DNA of 64,000 bases from DASYXZ01 sp035946625 (GCA_035946625.1 DASYZE010000004.1:19935-83934); one strand, 5' to 3'. Positions 25,270 through 34,597 are shown, numbered from the stretch's first letter. The notes: a model not told the origin generated them from the letters alone. Program-made: numbers and translations.

Positions 25270-25391
25270 GAGTGGGAAATATTAGCACAGAGATCGCCAG
25301 AACAACGCGCCTGGCTCGTACTGGCACTCAGATCGCGACGGCTTCAAAATGCCATGCCCTCAGGGACACTAATAAGCCGCCCAAGATTTTC

Positions 25392-25919
25392 TTAGACCCT
25401 CGCTTCTTCCGGCACGTCAGGTTCCGTCCAGAGGACAACCGCTTGGGGGAGCGTCCAGGCCATCACCCACAAGGGCATGGTGAGAACCAGTAAGACCCGG
25501 ACCGCGATCGAACCTCTCAGTGAGAAGAGAAGAGGGGAAGCGGCGCAAATCGCAATCGAGTACATGGCCAGCGCACGATAAGCTTTGAAGTACGCGGCGT
25601 TTCTTACTGCCACTTCACGTTCATCCGGCTCGTCGTCACTGCGGTGGGATCTGGGCGCCAAGCCGAGGCTGGTCATTCCGCCCTCACGTAACTGAGGAAA
25701 TACCGTGTCCTTGACCAGCCTGCCGAAAATCGCCCTGCTCACGACGTGGTATCCAACGACAAAGCACATCCAGATTGCATCGATTTGACGTCCGGAGGGG
25801 AGAATGATGATGGCAGCCGCCATCAACGCCAGGAGAGTCGAATAGGTCGCCGCCACCAACAGGCGTCGGTTGTTCCGAGGCGCCATTGAGATACCCAAAA
25901 CCGTAGGAGTGCTTAACAT
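25392..25919 (-). CDS. Small integral membrane protein paired with an XRE regulator
   Basis: 175 residues from ATG 25919, which has GGGAGGAGATC upstream. Four hydrophobic segments in two pairs (about residues 20-55 and 115-160) flank a charged central loop containing RSDDEPDEREVAVRNAAYFK. It lies 15 bp after the XRE gene on the same strand, so they form a two-gene unit of regulator plus membrane protein, a pairing common in soil bacteria. Function unknown. Confidence 0.75.
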   Translation of the reverse strand: MLSTPTVLGISMAPRNNRRLLVAATYSTLLALMAAAIIILPSGRQIDAIWMCFVVGYHVVSRAIFGRLVKDTVFPQLREGGMTSLGLAPRSHRSDDEPDEREVAVRNAAYFKAYRALAMYSIAICAASPLLFSLRGSIAVRVLLVLTMPLWVMAWTLPQAVVLWTEPDVPEEARV

Positions 25920-25933
25920 GATCTCCTCCCAAC

Positions 25934-26233
25934 TCACTTTGAGGTACCGCGGCGAGGAGAGTTGCGGTTGCCATAAATCTCTTCGCTGAGCGGACGAAAG
26001 GGTTTGCGCGAGAAAATGGCCTCGAGCGGAAGGCCGAAAAACTCGCTTAGGCGAAACGCCAACTCCAAACTGGGTTTGAAATCACCGCGTTCAATGTAGC
26101 CCACTGTTTGATAGTTGATGTCAAGAGCGTCGGCAAGCGCGCTGCGGCTGAGGCCGCGCTCGGCCCGGAGGACAGCGATTCGATTGAACAGCGCGGAACC
26201 GGCCCGCGCGTTGGAGTTGGATTCGTATGCCAT
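25934..26233 (-). CDS. XRE-family transcriptional regulator
   Basis: 99 residues from ATG 26233. Helix-turn-helix: LRAERGLSRSALADALDINYQTVGYIERGDFKPSLELAFRL in outline, with the recognition helix around YQTVGYIERG; FGLPLEAIFSRKPF follows. This is the short YozG/HTH_3 type. No Shine-Dalgarno precedes the ATG; instead the -10 box lies 6 nt upstream (see promoter), suggesting a leaderless mRNA. It is first in a two-gene unit with the membrane protein. Confidence 0.88.
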   Translation of the reverse strand: MAYESNSNARAGSALFNRIAVLRAERGLSRSALADALDINYQTVGYIERGDFKPSLELAFRLSEFFGLPLEAIFSRKPFRPLSEEIYGNRNSPRRGTSK

Positions 26234-26239
26234 AGACAA

Positions 26240-26268
26240 AGTATTGTATTACTACAACAGTTTGTCAA
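26240..26268 (-). promoter_or_regulatory. Promoter of XRE gene with internal operator-like palindrome
   Basis: Minus strand TTGACA (26268-26263), 17 bp, AATACT (26245-26240), then 6 nt to ATG 26233. The palindrome TTGTA-N4-TACAA (26244-26257) overlaps the -10 and spacer, as expected for autorepression. Confidence 0.55.
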
Positions 26269-26426
26269 CTTAATTTTCATATCCGAAAAGGACTATCGGG
26301 CGGAAGCGGAACTGGGGTGTGAAGGCGTGCCTAATCTCGATAGCGTTCTCACCCGCAAAACAGGACAATGGCGCCAGGCCATGGTTGTTGACCGGGCTTT
26401 CGCCCTTCGGTTAGACTTCTGTGCTT

Positions 26427-27614
26427 ATGTCACTCATCTCTCATCTCGATTGTGCGCGCTGCGGAAATCGGTTTGACGCGGGAAAGATTTACAACCTCTG
26501 TTCCTGTGGCTCGCCGCTGCTGGTGCGCTACCGGTTGTCTCGCGACATTGGAACGCGGCTGCGTGAAAGCCTACGGGACAGCCCACACAGTCTCTGGCGC
26601 TACCGCGAAGTCTTGCCCGTCACTCAGGATGCCTCCATCGTCTCCCTGGGCGAGGGTTTCACCCCTTTGCTCCACGCGGAGCGTCTCGGCAAGAAACTGG
26701 GCCTCACCCATCTCTATCTGAAAAACGAAGCGGTGAATCCCACCGGATCGTTCAAAGACCGTGGCATGGCGCTGGCTGTTAGCATGGCACGTGAATTGGG
26801 CACCACCAAGCTGGCGGCCCCCTCGGCCGGCAACGCAGCGGGGGCGCTGGCCGCTTATGCGGCCAAAGCGGGAATGAAAGCTACGGTCTTTATGCCGGAA
26901 AGCACTCCCCTGGCCAACCGCCTGGAGTGTTCGCTGGCGGGTGCGGAAGTGGTGCTGGTTGCCGGTAGCATCAAGGATTGTGGGCGCGCTCTCCGCGAGC
27001 GCACCGCCGCCGAGGGTTTTTTCGATGTTTCCACTTTGCGCGAACCGTACCGGGTGGAAGGCAAAAAGACGATGGCTTACGAAATCTATGAACAGCTTGA
27101 TGAAAAACTTCCGGACGCCATGATTTACCCGACGGGCGGTGGCACAGGATTAATCGGCATGTGGAAAGCATTCGCGGAAATGAACGAGCTAGGCTGGATC
27201 GGCAGCAAGCGGCCCAAAATGTTTTCCGTTCAGGCGGCGGGCTGCGCGCCCATGGTGCGCGCTTTCGCAAGCAAACTTGAAAAAGCTGAGGAGTGGCAGG
27301 ACCCCGCCACCCTCGCTTCCGGGCTGCGCGTGCCCTCCGCCATCGGCGATTTCCTCATTTTGCGCGCTCTGTATGAAAGCCACGGCGCTGCGCTGGCGGT
27401 GGAAGATGCGGCCATGCTTCACGCCGTTCGCGAGCTGGCGGAAAACGAAGGGCTGATCACCTCGCCCGAGAGTGGCGCCACTCTCGCCGCGCTAAAACAA
27501 TTGGTGGCAGACGGCGTCCTGCAAGGGTCGGAGACTATCGTTTTATTTCTTACCGCCACGGGCTACAAGTATTTGGAAGTCTTGCAGACGCTTGCCTCAA
27601 GCAAGCGTGCGTAG
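26427..27614 (+). CDS. thrC: Threonine synthase-like PLP enzyme
   Basis: 395 residues from ATG 26427. An N-terminal Cys cluster (CARCGNRFDAGKIYNLCSCG) is typical of this thrC subgroup. PLP lysine in NPTGSFKDRGMA, phosphate loop region APSAGNAAGALAAYA, and YPTGGGTGLIGMWKAF. It converts O-phosphohomoserine to threonine. Related beta-replacing enzymes share this fold, so thrC is the likely but not the only call. It lies 6 bp upstream of the AlaX gene. Confidence 0.87.
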   Translation: MSLISHLDCARCGNRFDAGKIYNLCSCGSPLLVRYRLSRDIGTRLRESLRDSPHSLWRYREVLPVTQDASIVSLGEGFTPLLHAERLGKKLGLTHLYLKNEAVNPTGSFKDRGMALAVSMARELGTTKLAAPSAGNAAGALAAYAAKAGMKATVFMPESTPLANRLECSLAGAEVVLVAGSIKDCGRALRERTAAEGFFDVSTLREPYRVEGKKTMAYEIYEQLDEKLPDAMIYPTGGGTGLIGMWKAFAEMNELGWIGSKRPKMFSVQAAGCAPMVRAFASKLEKAEEWQDPATLASGLRVPSAIGDFLILRALYESHGAALAVEDAAMLHAVRELAENEGLITSPESGATLAALKQLVADGVLQGSETIVLFLTATGYKYLEVLQTLASSKRA

Positions 27615-27620
27615 GAAGAA

Positions 27621-28808
27621 GTGCAGAAAACTCGGCGCCTTTATTACACCGATAGTTATTTGCGGGAATTTGAGGCTCGCGTCCTTAAATCCGAACCCGG
27701 GCCCAAGGGCTTTCGAGTCTACTTGGACCGCACCGCTTTCTATCCGGAATCGGGCGGGCAGCCCATGGATTTCGGGACATTGGGCGGCATCCCGGTGGTG
27801 GCATTGACGGAGGAAGAGGACGCGGTCGTTCACGAGCTCGAACGACCGCCCGAGCGCGACACAGTGCAGGGCAAAATCGATTGGCCGCGGCGCTTCGACC
27901 ATATGCAGCAACATACCGGCCAGCACGTGCTCTCGGCGGCGTTTGAGAAAACGGGACATTCCAAAACAGTATCGTTTCATCTGGGCGCTGAAGCGTCCTC
28001 CATCGACCTCGATTCGGACCGCCTCGGCCGCCGTCAGATTGAAGAAGGCGAAGACCTGGCTAACCAGATTGTATTTGAGAATCGCGAAGTGAAAATATTC
28101 TTCCGCTCGGCTGCCGAGGCCCGGCTACTTGATATGAGGAAGCCCGCCCTGCGTGAAGGTGACGTGCGGCTGGTCGAAGTTTTTGATTTTGATCTGTCAG
28201 CCTGCGGCGGCACTCACGTTAGCCGCACCGGTGCAGTCGGCCTGATTGCGGTGCGCAAAGTCGAGCGAATGAAAGCCCTGACCCGGGTGGAATTTGTATG
28301 CGGCGGACGGGCGCTTGCGGCCTCGCGGCGCGATTATCAGATATTGAGCGAGGCTTCAAAGCTCCTTTCCGCTTCCAGTGCACAGCTTCCGGCGTTAGTC
28401 GCGAAACAAATGGAGGAAGTTCGCGCCACCCATCGTGCCCGCGAAAAATGGGCGGAACGCATGGCAAAAATATATGCCGGGGAGCTTTGGCAGGCCGCCA
28501 CAGAGAAGAACGGCCTGAGAATTATCCGCCGCGTGTTCGATGAAGATGAACATCAGGAAGGGAAGGAGGTGGCGCATAAGATTGCGGCCCGCCCTTCCGC
28601 CATCGCGCTCATCGGCGTGAAAGGGAAGGCGGCGTTTCTTTATTTCTCTCAAACGCCCGGTGGCGCTGCGGATATGGGCGCGATACTCAAACAAACAATG
28701 GCAAAATTCGGCGGGAAGGGAGGCGGCGCGCGCGACTTTGCCCAGGGCGGCGGAATGGATGCGTCGAGGCTGGATGAAGTCCTGGCTTTTGCGGAGAGCC
28801 TTCTGTGA
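27621..28808 (+). CDS. AlaX-type alanyl-tRNA editing protein with DHHA1 domain
   Basis: 395 residues from GTG 27621 (AGGAAGAA upstream). The editing core has zinc motifs HMQQHTGQHVLSAAF (HxxxH) and CGGTHVSRTGAVGLI, homologous to the editing domain of alanyl-tRNA synthetase. The C-terminal third contains the DHHA1 glycine-rich region (FGGKGGGARDFAQGGG). There is no aminoacylation domain. It would deacylate Ser- or Gly-tRNA(Ala) in trans. Downstream, about 185 bp away, is a tRNA-Ala gene. Confidence 0.9.
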   Translation: MQKTRRLYYTDSYLREFEARVLKSEPGPKGFRVYLDRTAFYPESGGQPMDFGTLGGIPVVALTEEEDAVVHELERPPERDTVQGKIDWPRRFDHMQQHTGQHVLSAAFEKTGHSKTVSFHLGAEASSIDLDSDRLGRRQIEEGEDLANQIVFENREVKIFFRSAAEARLLDMRKPALREGDVRLVEVFDFDLSACGGTHVSRTGAVGLIAVRKVERMKALTRVEFVCGGRALAASRRDYQILSEASKLLSASSAQLPALVAKQMEEVRATHRAREKWAERMAKIYAGELWQAATEKNGLRIIRRVFDEDEHQEGKEVAHKIAARPSAIALIGVKGKAAFLYFSQTPGGAADMGAILKQTMAKFGGKGGGARDFAQGGGMDASRLDEVLAFAESLL

Positions 28809-28993
28809 GGTCGTCGAGACAAATTGATTTTGGCAACAGTTGAGGTGCGAGACGGACTTTGGCTCAGTGCGGACCCCACCCTCCATCCCCCACTCACTAT
28901 CTTTCGCTCTCCCGTTGCCCCGTGTTATATTGAGAACAAGGGTTGGCGGGTCAGCCCCTGCATAAGGGAAGAGTCCTTTCACCCTTTTTCCAT

Positions 28994-29069
28994 GGGCGCG
29001 TAGCTCAGTTGGGAGAGCGCGGCGTTCGCAACGCTGAGGTCGAGGGTTCGAATCCCTTCGCGTCCACCA
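28994..29069 (+). tRNA. tRNA-Ala (anticodon CGC)
   Basis: Full cloverleaf: acceptor GGGCGCG / CGCGTCC with the G3-U70 alanine identity pair, D-arm GCTC...GAGC, anticodon loop TTCGCAA (CGC), T-arm GAGGG-TTCGAAT-CCCTT. A73 and an encoded CCA end at 29069. Confidence 0.97.
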
Positions 29070-29135
29070 TTATATTTTTTCGGGAGAACCTCGGACAGTC
29101 ACTGCGAGGCTGCCTCGCATCCGACCGTACTCCGC

Positions 29136-29444
29136 ATGGAATGCCCAAAGTGCCACCGAAAGAACCCGGACAACGCGCAGTTTTGCCTGGTGTGCCACGC
29201 GCCCATGCGCTTCATTTGTCCAGTTTGCAAAAACGTTCAATTGCAAGGTGGAAAGTGCGAGAAATGCGGGGTGGACTTCGCCAAGTTCCTGGCCATGATG
29301 CAGTTTCAAATGAAGTCCGAGGCTGACCAGGACCGGGAGCGTCTGAAATCCCGCAGCGCCCTATTGAAGCAAATTCTGTTGCTTCCGGTCACGGGTGGAT
29401 TCTCGCTGTTGAAATATTTCCGGAATCGGCTTCGCGGCGATTAA
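29136..29444 (+). CDS. Small zinc-ribbon protein
   Basis: 102 residues. Three CxxC pairs: CPKCHRKNPDNAQFCLVC, then CPVC and CEKCGVDF, giving two rubredoxin-like zinc ribbons in the first 55 residues. A basic helical tail with a weak hydrophobic stretch (LLKQILLLPVTGGFSLLKYF) may touch the membrane. No partner gene is evident; it lies just after the tRNA-Ala. Function unknown. Confidence 0.78.
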   Translation: MECPKCHRKNPDNAQFCLVCHAPMRFICPVCKNVQLQGGKCEKCGVDFAKFLAMMQFQMKSEADQDRERLKSRSALLKQILLLPVTGGFSLLKYFRNRLRGD

Positions 29445-29530
29445 TTGCAAGGGGTGGGAGAATTCGGAACCCGGGCGAGCTCCCCGGCAAGTAAAGGAAA
29501 TTGGGTTCCGGGCCCGGGTGGATTTCCCGT

Positions 29531-31147
29531 CTAATTAACGCTTCTGGCGGCCATGTATCTTTTCGCGCTGGCCATCAAGTCGCGCGCCTGGCCCAGGTGT
29601 TCAAGGGCCTGACCCACCAGATAATCGTTCTCGATGCCGATTTTGCTCGCTTTATCCTCGCCGTAAATCACCAAAACAAGTTGCGCGCGAATGTGTCGCT
29701 TGATGAAATCGGCGTTGTCCTTGATGTCCGTGTCTGTAATTTTGACTTTCTTGGTTTCCAGGAAATGCTTGAATTCCTGAAGCACCTCGTCCGTCACGAC
29801 GAAGTCTTCCGGAATGGACTTGTGGACGCCCAAATAGTATTTTCCGAAATCGAAAAATGCGCCCCGCTGGAGGAGGTTGGTGGCCACCGTGGTCAATTTG
29901 GGATCCTCCACCACAAGGTCCGGAGTAATGCCCCGGCCTCCGTACACGGTGCGTCCGCCATCGGTGAGCCGGGCGTCGGAGTGGTTGTCCGGGCCTTCAT
30001 CGTAATGGTAATAGTAATCGTAGAGCGAAACGTCCGAATAATCGCGCTGGATCAAACGGCCGCTGGGCGTGTAGTAATGGGCGGTGGTGAGCGCCAGGGC
30101 GGTGTGTTCGCTTAAAGGCATGACGGTTTGAACCAGGCCCTTGCCGAAACTCGGTTCGCCCATGACCAGGGCGCGGTCGTGGTCCTGAAGGGCGCCGGTC
30201 ACAATTTCTGCGGCGCTGGCGGAGAATCGATTGATAAGGACTACCATAGGGTATTCGTTGCCGTCGTTGCCATTCCGCGCGATGTATTTTTTCTCCGGAG
30301 AGCGCCGTCCGTAGTGGTAGACAATCAATTGATTCCGCTCCAGAAAGTGGTCGGTGACTTGCACCGCTTCATTCAACAGGCCCCCCGGGTTTCCGCGTAA
30401 ATCCAAAATAAGTCCCTGGATGCCCTTTTCGCCCAGCCGATTGAGCGCGTCGGTCAATTCATCATTGGTGGTTTCATTGAAGCTCAAAATCCGAATGTAG
30501 GCAATCCCAGGCTTGATGAAGAACGCGGCGTCCACGCTCTTGCGTGAGATTTCATCGCGCGTGATGGTGAAGGCTACCGGCTGGTCCGAGCCTTCGCGGC
30601 TCACGGCAAAGTGGACCACCGTGCCTTTGGGCCCTTTAAGCCGGGTGGCCACTTCGGTGCTGCTCAGGCCGTCGGTGGATTGGCCGTTCACGGAAACAAT
30701 GATGTCGCCGGGATGGATCCCGGCGCGGAAAGCGGGAGAACCGGGCATGGGTTGCACTACCACTGTGACCATTTTCCCCAGCTTGCCGGGAACGCCACGA
30801 ATGGACATGCCCACGCCGAAATATTTTCCCTCCTGATCTTCGCGCAAGCGGGTGAAGGCCGTCGGGTCAAAAAAATTGGAGTGAGGGTCGAGCGTCCGGA
30901 GCATTCCGGGAATGGCCCCCAGGCTGGTGTCCGTGGGACCAAAAATAGCCGAGTCCGGGTCGAGGGGGTCGGCGTAATTTTGCTCCACCACGTCATAAAC
31001 CTTGGTGAAGGCGTTGAAACTGGCTTGAACGTCGGAATCATCGCCGACGGTCGTCGCCACCACCGTCTGACCGTAAAGCCCGCCCAGGAGGGCGCACAGT
31101 AACACTGTGGAAAGGATAAACCAGACCAGCCGCTGAGTTTGTTTCAT
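29531..31147 (-). CDS. C-terminal processing peptidase (S41, CtpA-like), copy 1
   Basis: 538 residues from ATG 31147; an in-frame ATG at 31165 lies only about 4 nt after the predicted transcription start and is rejected. N-terminal membrane anchor (LVWFILSTVLLCALLGGL), PDZ domain around residues 95-180 (GVGMSIRGVPG...AFRAGIHPGDIIVSVNG), and S41 core with the catalytic Ser in FSASAAEIVTG and Lys in EPSFGKGLVQ. It cleaves periplasmic proteins near their C-termini. It is a close paralog of the next gene; each has its own promoter. Confidence 0.92.
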   Translation of the reverse strand: MKQTQRLVWFILSTVLLCALLGGLYGQTVVATTVGDDSDVQASFNAFTKVYDVVEQNYADPLDPDSAIFGPTDTSLGAIPGMLRTLDPHSNFFDPTAFTRLREDQEGKYFGVGMSIRGVPGKLGKMVTVVVQPMPGSPAFRAGIHPGDIIVSVNGQSTDGLSSTEVATRLKGPKGTVVHFAVSREGSDQPVAFTITRDEISRKSVDAAFFIKPGIAYIRILSFNETTNDELTDALNRLGEKGIQGLILDLRGNPGGLLNEAVQVTDHFLERNQLIVYHYGRRSPEKKYIARNGNDGNEYPMVVLINRFSASAAEIVTGALQDHDRALVMGEPSFGKGLVQTVMPLSEHTALALTTAHYYTPSGRLIQRDYSDVSLYDYYYHYDEGPDNHSDARLTDGGRTVYGGRGITPDLVVEDPKLTTVATNLLQRGAFFDFGKYYLGVHKSIPEDFVVTDEVLQEFKHFLETKKVKITDTDIKDNADFIKRHIRAQLVLVIYGEDKASKIGIENDYLVGQALEHLGQARDLMASAKRYMAARSVN

Positions 31148-31175
31148 GCCGATTGCGCTCCTCATATCACCTCAA

Positions 31176-31184
31176 ATTATAACA
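31176..31184 (-). promoter_or_regulatory. Extended -10 promoter of peptidase copy 1
   Basis: TGTTATAAT on the minus strand within CCGTGTTATAAT, a near-identical match to the box upstream of copy 2. Confidence 0.65.
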
Positions 31185-31338
31185 CGGTGTGGGCCGCACC
31201 CAAACGATCTTCCGATTGACCGAGCACCCAGAAAAGCTTTGTTTCGAGCGATTTGAGGAAACCCGGCGGGAACTCATATGGAGAACGTAAGAATGCTACA
31301 CTCCTCTTCTTACCTCAAAGCGACCGGTCGCTTCCACT

Positions 31339-32976
31339 TTAGGGACGAGCCATTGCCTTGGCTTGATTCCGGCCCGCCATATACTTCTTGGCGTTAGCGA
31401 GGAGTTGCGCAGCCTGGCCCATGCTCCGGGCGGCGGCGGCCACCAGAGGGTCATTTTGCCTCTCGATTTTGAGGGCTTCATTCTCTCCGAATATGACGGC
31501 GACCAACTGGGCGCGAATGCGATTCTTGATGAAAGCAAGATTGGCATCAAAGTCCTGCTCTGACACTTGAATCTTCTCTCCCACCAGAAAATCCTTAAAC
31601 TCCTGAACCACTTCTGGGGTTGCAGTGAAGTCTTTGGCGATGGTCTTGTGGGTGGCCAGGTAGTGCTTGCCAAAATCAAAAAAGACCGGCTGCTGGGTTA
31701 GCAGGTCTTCGGTAGCCGTCATTTTGGGGTCCGTGAATTGGACGTCCGGCGTGATTCCACCGCCGCCAAAGACCTCGCGTCCGCCATCCGTATGCTTTAC
31801 CTCGGTGTGGGGGGAAAGAGTGGTGTCGCGGTCGTAGAGGTAATCGTAGAGTGAAACGTCCTGGTAGTTCCGTTGAATCAGGCGGCCGCTGGGGGTGTAG
31901 TAGCGGGCCGTGGTCAACAACAAGAACGCTTTCTCGCTTAGAGGATATTCACTCTGGACAAGGCCCTTGCCGAAACTTGGTTCGCCCATTACCAGGGCGC
32001 GGTCGTGATCCTGAAGGGCTCCGGCTACAATTTCCGCGGCGCTGGCGGAATAACGGTTAATCAGAACGACCATGGGATATTCATTGCCATGATTGCCATC
32101 GAGCGCCTTCCACCTTTTTTCCGGTGAATTCCGCCCGTGGTGAGATACAATCAGTTGATCTTTTTCCAGAAAGTGGTCGGCCACATCCACCGCTTCCTGA
32201 AGCAAGCCTCCCCGGTTGTCGCGGAGATCGAGAATCATTCCCTGCAGGTCGTTTTCATTCACCTTTTTCAAGGCTTGCACAAGCTCGTCATTCGTCTTCT
32301 CGTTAAAAGTGGCCACATGAATGTAAGCCAGTCCCGGACTGAACAGGAAGGCCGCGTCAACCCCGCGCCCGCCAATTTCGTCTCGGGTTACGTCGAAGTC
32401 GATGGGCTGGTCCGAGCCCTCGCGCGTCACCTCAATGTTGACGGTAGTCCCTTTGGGACCCTTCAGCAACGAAGCCACTGCAGGCACGTCGAGGTTTTCT
32501 GTGGATTTCTTATCCACCGAGATGATGACGTCGCCGGGTCGAAGGCCGGCCCGGAACGCCGGTGAGCCGGGATTGGGTTCCACCACCGTGGTCACCATTT
32601 TGCCCAGTTTGCCGGGCAATTGGACGATAGTCATGCCCACGCCGTAGTACTTGCCTTCCTGGTCTTCTTGAAATTTTTCAAATGTCTCAGGGTCGAGGAA
32701 ACTGGAGTGCGGGTCGAGCGTCCGGAGCATCCCCGGAATCGCACCCAGGCTGTTGGAGGCAACGCCGAAAATGGCTTTATCTGAATCGACGGGGTCGGCG
32801 TAATTCTGCTCGACGACGTCCAGGAGTTTGGCGAAGGTGCCAATACTTTTTTGAACGTCGGAATCGTCAGTGTCACTGGTGGTGGCTTCAACCTGCTGGC
32901 CATATAGCCCACCAAGCACCGTGCATAACATTATGGTGGAGCCGACATAAAAAACCAGACGCCGTGTCTTGATCAT
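31339..32976 (-). CDS. C-terminal processing peptidase (S41, CtpA-like), copy 2
   Basis: 545 residues. Same order as copy 1: membrane anchor (LVFYVGSTIMLCTVLGGLYG), PDZ (GVGMTIVQLPG, AFRAGLRPGDVIISVDKKS), S41 core with Ser in YSASAAEIVAG and Lys in EPSFGKGLVQ, and ITPDVQFTDPK near the end. The catalytic set is complete, so both copies should be active. Differences are concentrated in the C-terminal 130 residues. Divergent from hemL. Confidence 0.92.
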   Translation of the reverse strand: MIKTRRLVFYVGSTIMLCTVLGGLYGQQVEATTSDTDDSDVQKSIGTFAKLLDVVEQNYADPVDSDKAIFGVASNSLGAIPGMLRTLDPHSSFLDPETFEKFQEDQEGKYYGVGMTIVQLPGKLGKMVTTVVEPNPGSPAFRAGLRPGDVIISVDKKSTENLDVPAVASLLKGPKGTTVNIEVTREGSDQPIDFDVTRDEIGGRGVDAAFLFSPGLAYIHVATFNEKTNDELVQALKKVNENDLQGMILDLRDNRGGLLQEAVDVADHFLEKDQLIVSHHGRNSPEKRWKALDGNHGNEYPMVVLINRYSASAAEIVAGALQDHDRALVMGEPSFGKGLVQSEYPLSEKAFLLLTTARYYTPSGRLIQRNYQDVSLYDYLYDRDTTLSPHTEVKHTDGGREVFGGGGITPDVQFTDPKMTATEDLLTQQPVFFDFGKHYLATHKTIAKDFTATPEVVQEFKDFLVGEKIQVSEQDFDANLAFIKNRIRAQLVAVIFGENEALKIERQNDPLVAAAARSMGQAAQLLANAKKYMAGRNQAKAMARP

Positions 32977-33001
32977 GTTTAGGAGCCCTCACACTGGCGG
33001 T

Positions 33002-33010
33002 ATTATAACA
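33002..33010 (-). promoter_or_regulatory. Extended -10 promoter of peptidase copy 2
   Basis: TGTTATAAT on the minus strand within GCCGTGTTATAATA. Initiation near 32995 leaves a leader of about 20 nt before ATG 32976. Confidence 0.65.
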
Positions 33011-33192
33011 CGGCGCTGACAAATCCTGACCGCTCATCGGCGACGTTTTACACTTTCTTTGGATGTACTTTTAAGCGCCCGCGTTACCTGAGCCCGGGCC
33101 TATTGGGCAAAATTCCCGGCTGGATTCACGCCCTGGCCGTGTTATTCTCAACTTTCGCTGTCAGCAACGCTGCTCGCAGGTGGCCTAATTTC

Positions 33193-34485
33193 ATGCGCCC
33201 CAGGTCTCAGGAACTTTTCCGCAAGGCTCTTCAACACTTCCCCGGGGGCGTCAATTCTCCCGTGCGGGCTTTTCGCGGCGTTGGCGGAGAGCCGATTTAT
33301 ATGGCGAGCGGACGGGGCTCGCGCATGACGGACGTGGACGGCCTGACATATATCGATTACGTGGGGTCTTGGGGGCCGCTGATTCTCGGCCACTGCCATC
33401 CGGAAGTTGTGGAGGCCGTCGCCCGCGCCCTGCAATCCGGGACCAGCTTTGGCACTTCTACATCAGGCGAGGTGGACCTCGCTGAAAAAATCCAGAATGC
33501 TTTTCCATCCGTGGAAAGAGTCCGGTTTGTCAACTCCGGCACCGAAGCCACTCTTTCCGCCCTGCGTGTGGCGCGGGCCGCAACCGGCAGGGAAAAAATA
33601 TTAAAGTTTGAAGGCTGCTATCACGGGCACTCGGATAGCCTGCTGGTGAAAGCCGGCTCCGGAGTGGCTACCCTGGGCTTGCCTGACAGTCCCGGCGTCC
33701 CCCGCGCCCTGGCCGAACTTACGTTGACCGTTCCCTTCAATGATTTTTCCGCCCTGGAGGAAACCTTTCGCGCCCGGCGCAACGAACTGGCGGCCGTGAT
33801 CGTGGAGCCCGTGGTGGGGAACATGGGTTGTGTTTCCCCGGCGCGCGGATACCTGGAAAAATTGCGCACCCTCACCGCCGAGCAGGGAACGGTTTTGATT
33901 TTTGACGAAGTGATGACCGGCTTTCGAGTGGCCCACGGCGGGGTGCAGGAGCTTTTAAGCATCACGCCGGATATGACCACGCTGGGGAAAATCATCGGAG
34001 GTGGATTGCCGGTGGGCGCCTACGGCGGCCGGGCTGATTTGATGGACCTGGTGGCTCCGGCCGGTCCGGTTTATCAGGCGGGAACCCTTTCGGGCAACCC
34101 CCTGGCCATGGCAGCGGGCTCGAAGACGCTTGAAATTCTGACCCGTCCCGGAATTTATGAGCGGCTTGAAACCTTAACGGCCAAACTGAAGGCGGGGCTG
34201 AAAGTGGGAGCCACCAAGGCCGGACAGGGCCTCACGGTAAATCGCGCCGGATCCATGTTTACTCCTTTTTTTACCTCCATCCCCGTGGTGGATTACGCTT
34301 CGGCTAAAAAATCAGACACCGCCGCCTTCGGCCGGTTCTTCCATTCCATGCTCGACCACGGAGTCTATTTCCCGCCCTCTCAATTCGAGGCCGCATTTGT
34401 CTCCGTCGCGCACACTGAAGCTGACATCCAACAAACTATAGACAGCGCGGGGCGAGCGTTTGGGGAAGTAGGTGGCATGTCGTAG
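33193..34485 (+). CDS. hemL: Glutamate-1-semialdehyde 2,1-aminomutase
   Basis: 430 residues from ATG 33193, giving the canonical start MRPRSQELFRKALQHFPGGV; the frame upstream to 33103 is discarded. Class III aminotransferase fold with HemL-specific PGGVNSPVRAF, FVNSGTEATLSALRVARA, FEGCYHGHSDSLLVKAGSG, FDEVMTGFRVAHGG and the PLP lysine in TTLGKIIGGG. It makes 5-aminolevulinate for heme in the C5 pathway. No other heme genes are near. Its last bases overlap an inverted-repeat spacer element. Confidence 0.96.
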   Translation: MRPRSQELFRKALQHFPGGVNSPVRAFRGVGGEPIYMASGRGSRMTDVDGLTYIDYVGSWGPLILGHCHPEVVEAVARALQSGTSFGTSTSGEVDLAEKIQNAFPSVERVRFVNSGTEATLSALRVARAATGREKILKFEGCYHGHSDSLLVKAGSGVATLGLPDSPGVPRALAELTLTVPFNDFSALEETFRARRNELAAVIVEPVVGNMGCVSPARGYLEKLRTLTAEQGTVLIFDEVMTGFRVAHGGVQELLSITPDMTTLGKIIGGGLPVGAYGGRADLMDLVAPAGPVYQAGTLSGNPLAMAAGSKTLEILTRPGIYERLETLTAKLKAGLKVGATKAGQGLTVNRAGSMFTPFFTSIPVVDYASAKKSDTAAFGRFFHSMLDHGVYFPPSQFEAAFVSVAHTEADIQQTIDSAGRAFGEVGGMS

Positions 34486-34569
34486 CTGGCAGGTGGGAAA
34501 ATCCAAGTAGCCAAACGTCAGGTGGAATTTCGGCAACGCCCGCATGCCACCGACCACCTTCTACCTGCC
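34468..34569. repeat. Inverted-repeat element (GTAGGTGGCA type) left of the islet
   Basis: GTAGGTGGCATG (34468 on) and a nearby GTAGCTGGCAGGTGG are mirrored by CATGCCACCGACCACC and TTCTACCTGCC at 34547-34569. A related element is at 38242-38354, beyond the other end of the tRNA-Leu islet. Confidence 0.5.
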
Positions 34570-34572
34570 GAT

Positions 34573-34597
34573 TTTGCTGGAGGGGGGAGTTGAACCC
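34573..34597. repeat. Left attachment-like repeat: duplicate of the tRNA-Leu 3' end
   Basis: 25 bp identical to 38130-38154, the 3' end (T-arm and acceptor strand) of tRNA-Leu, in the same orientation. The rest of the tRNA is missing here. This is the pattern left by integration at a tRNA 3' end. Confidence 0.75.

Noticed and set aside
28809..28993. Riboswitch or T-box before tRNA-Ala
   Set aside because: No conserved stem or T-box sequence seen; ordinary spacer.
33103..33192. N-terminal extension of hemL
   Set aside because: HemL proteins begin close to MRPRSQELF; the extra 30 residues have no counterpart and no ribosome site.
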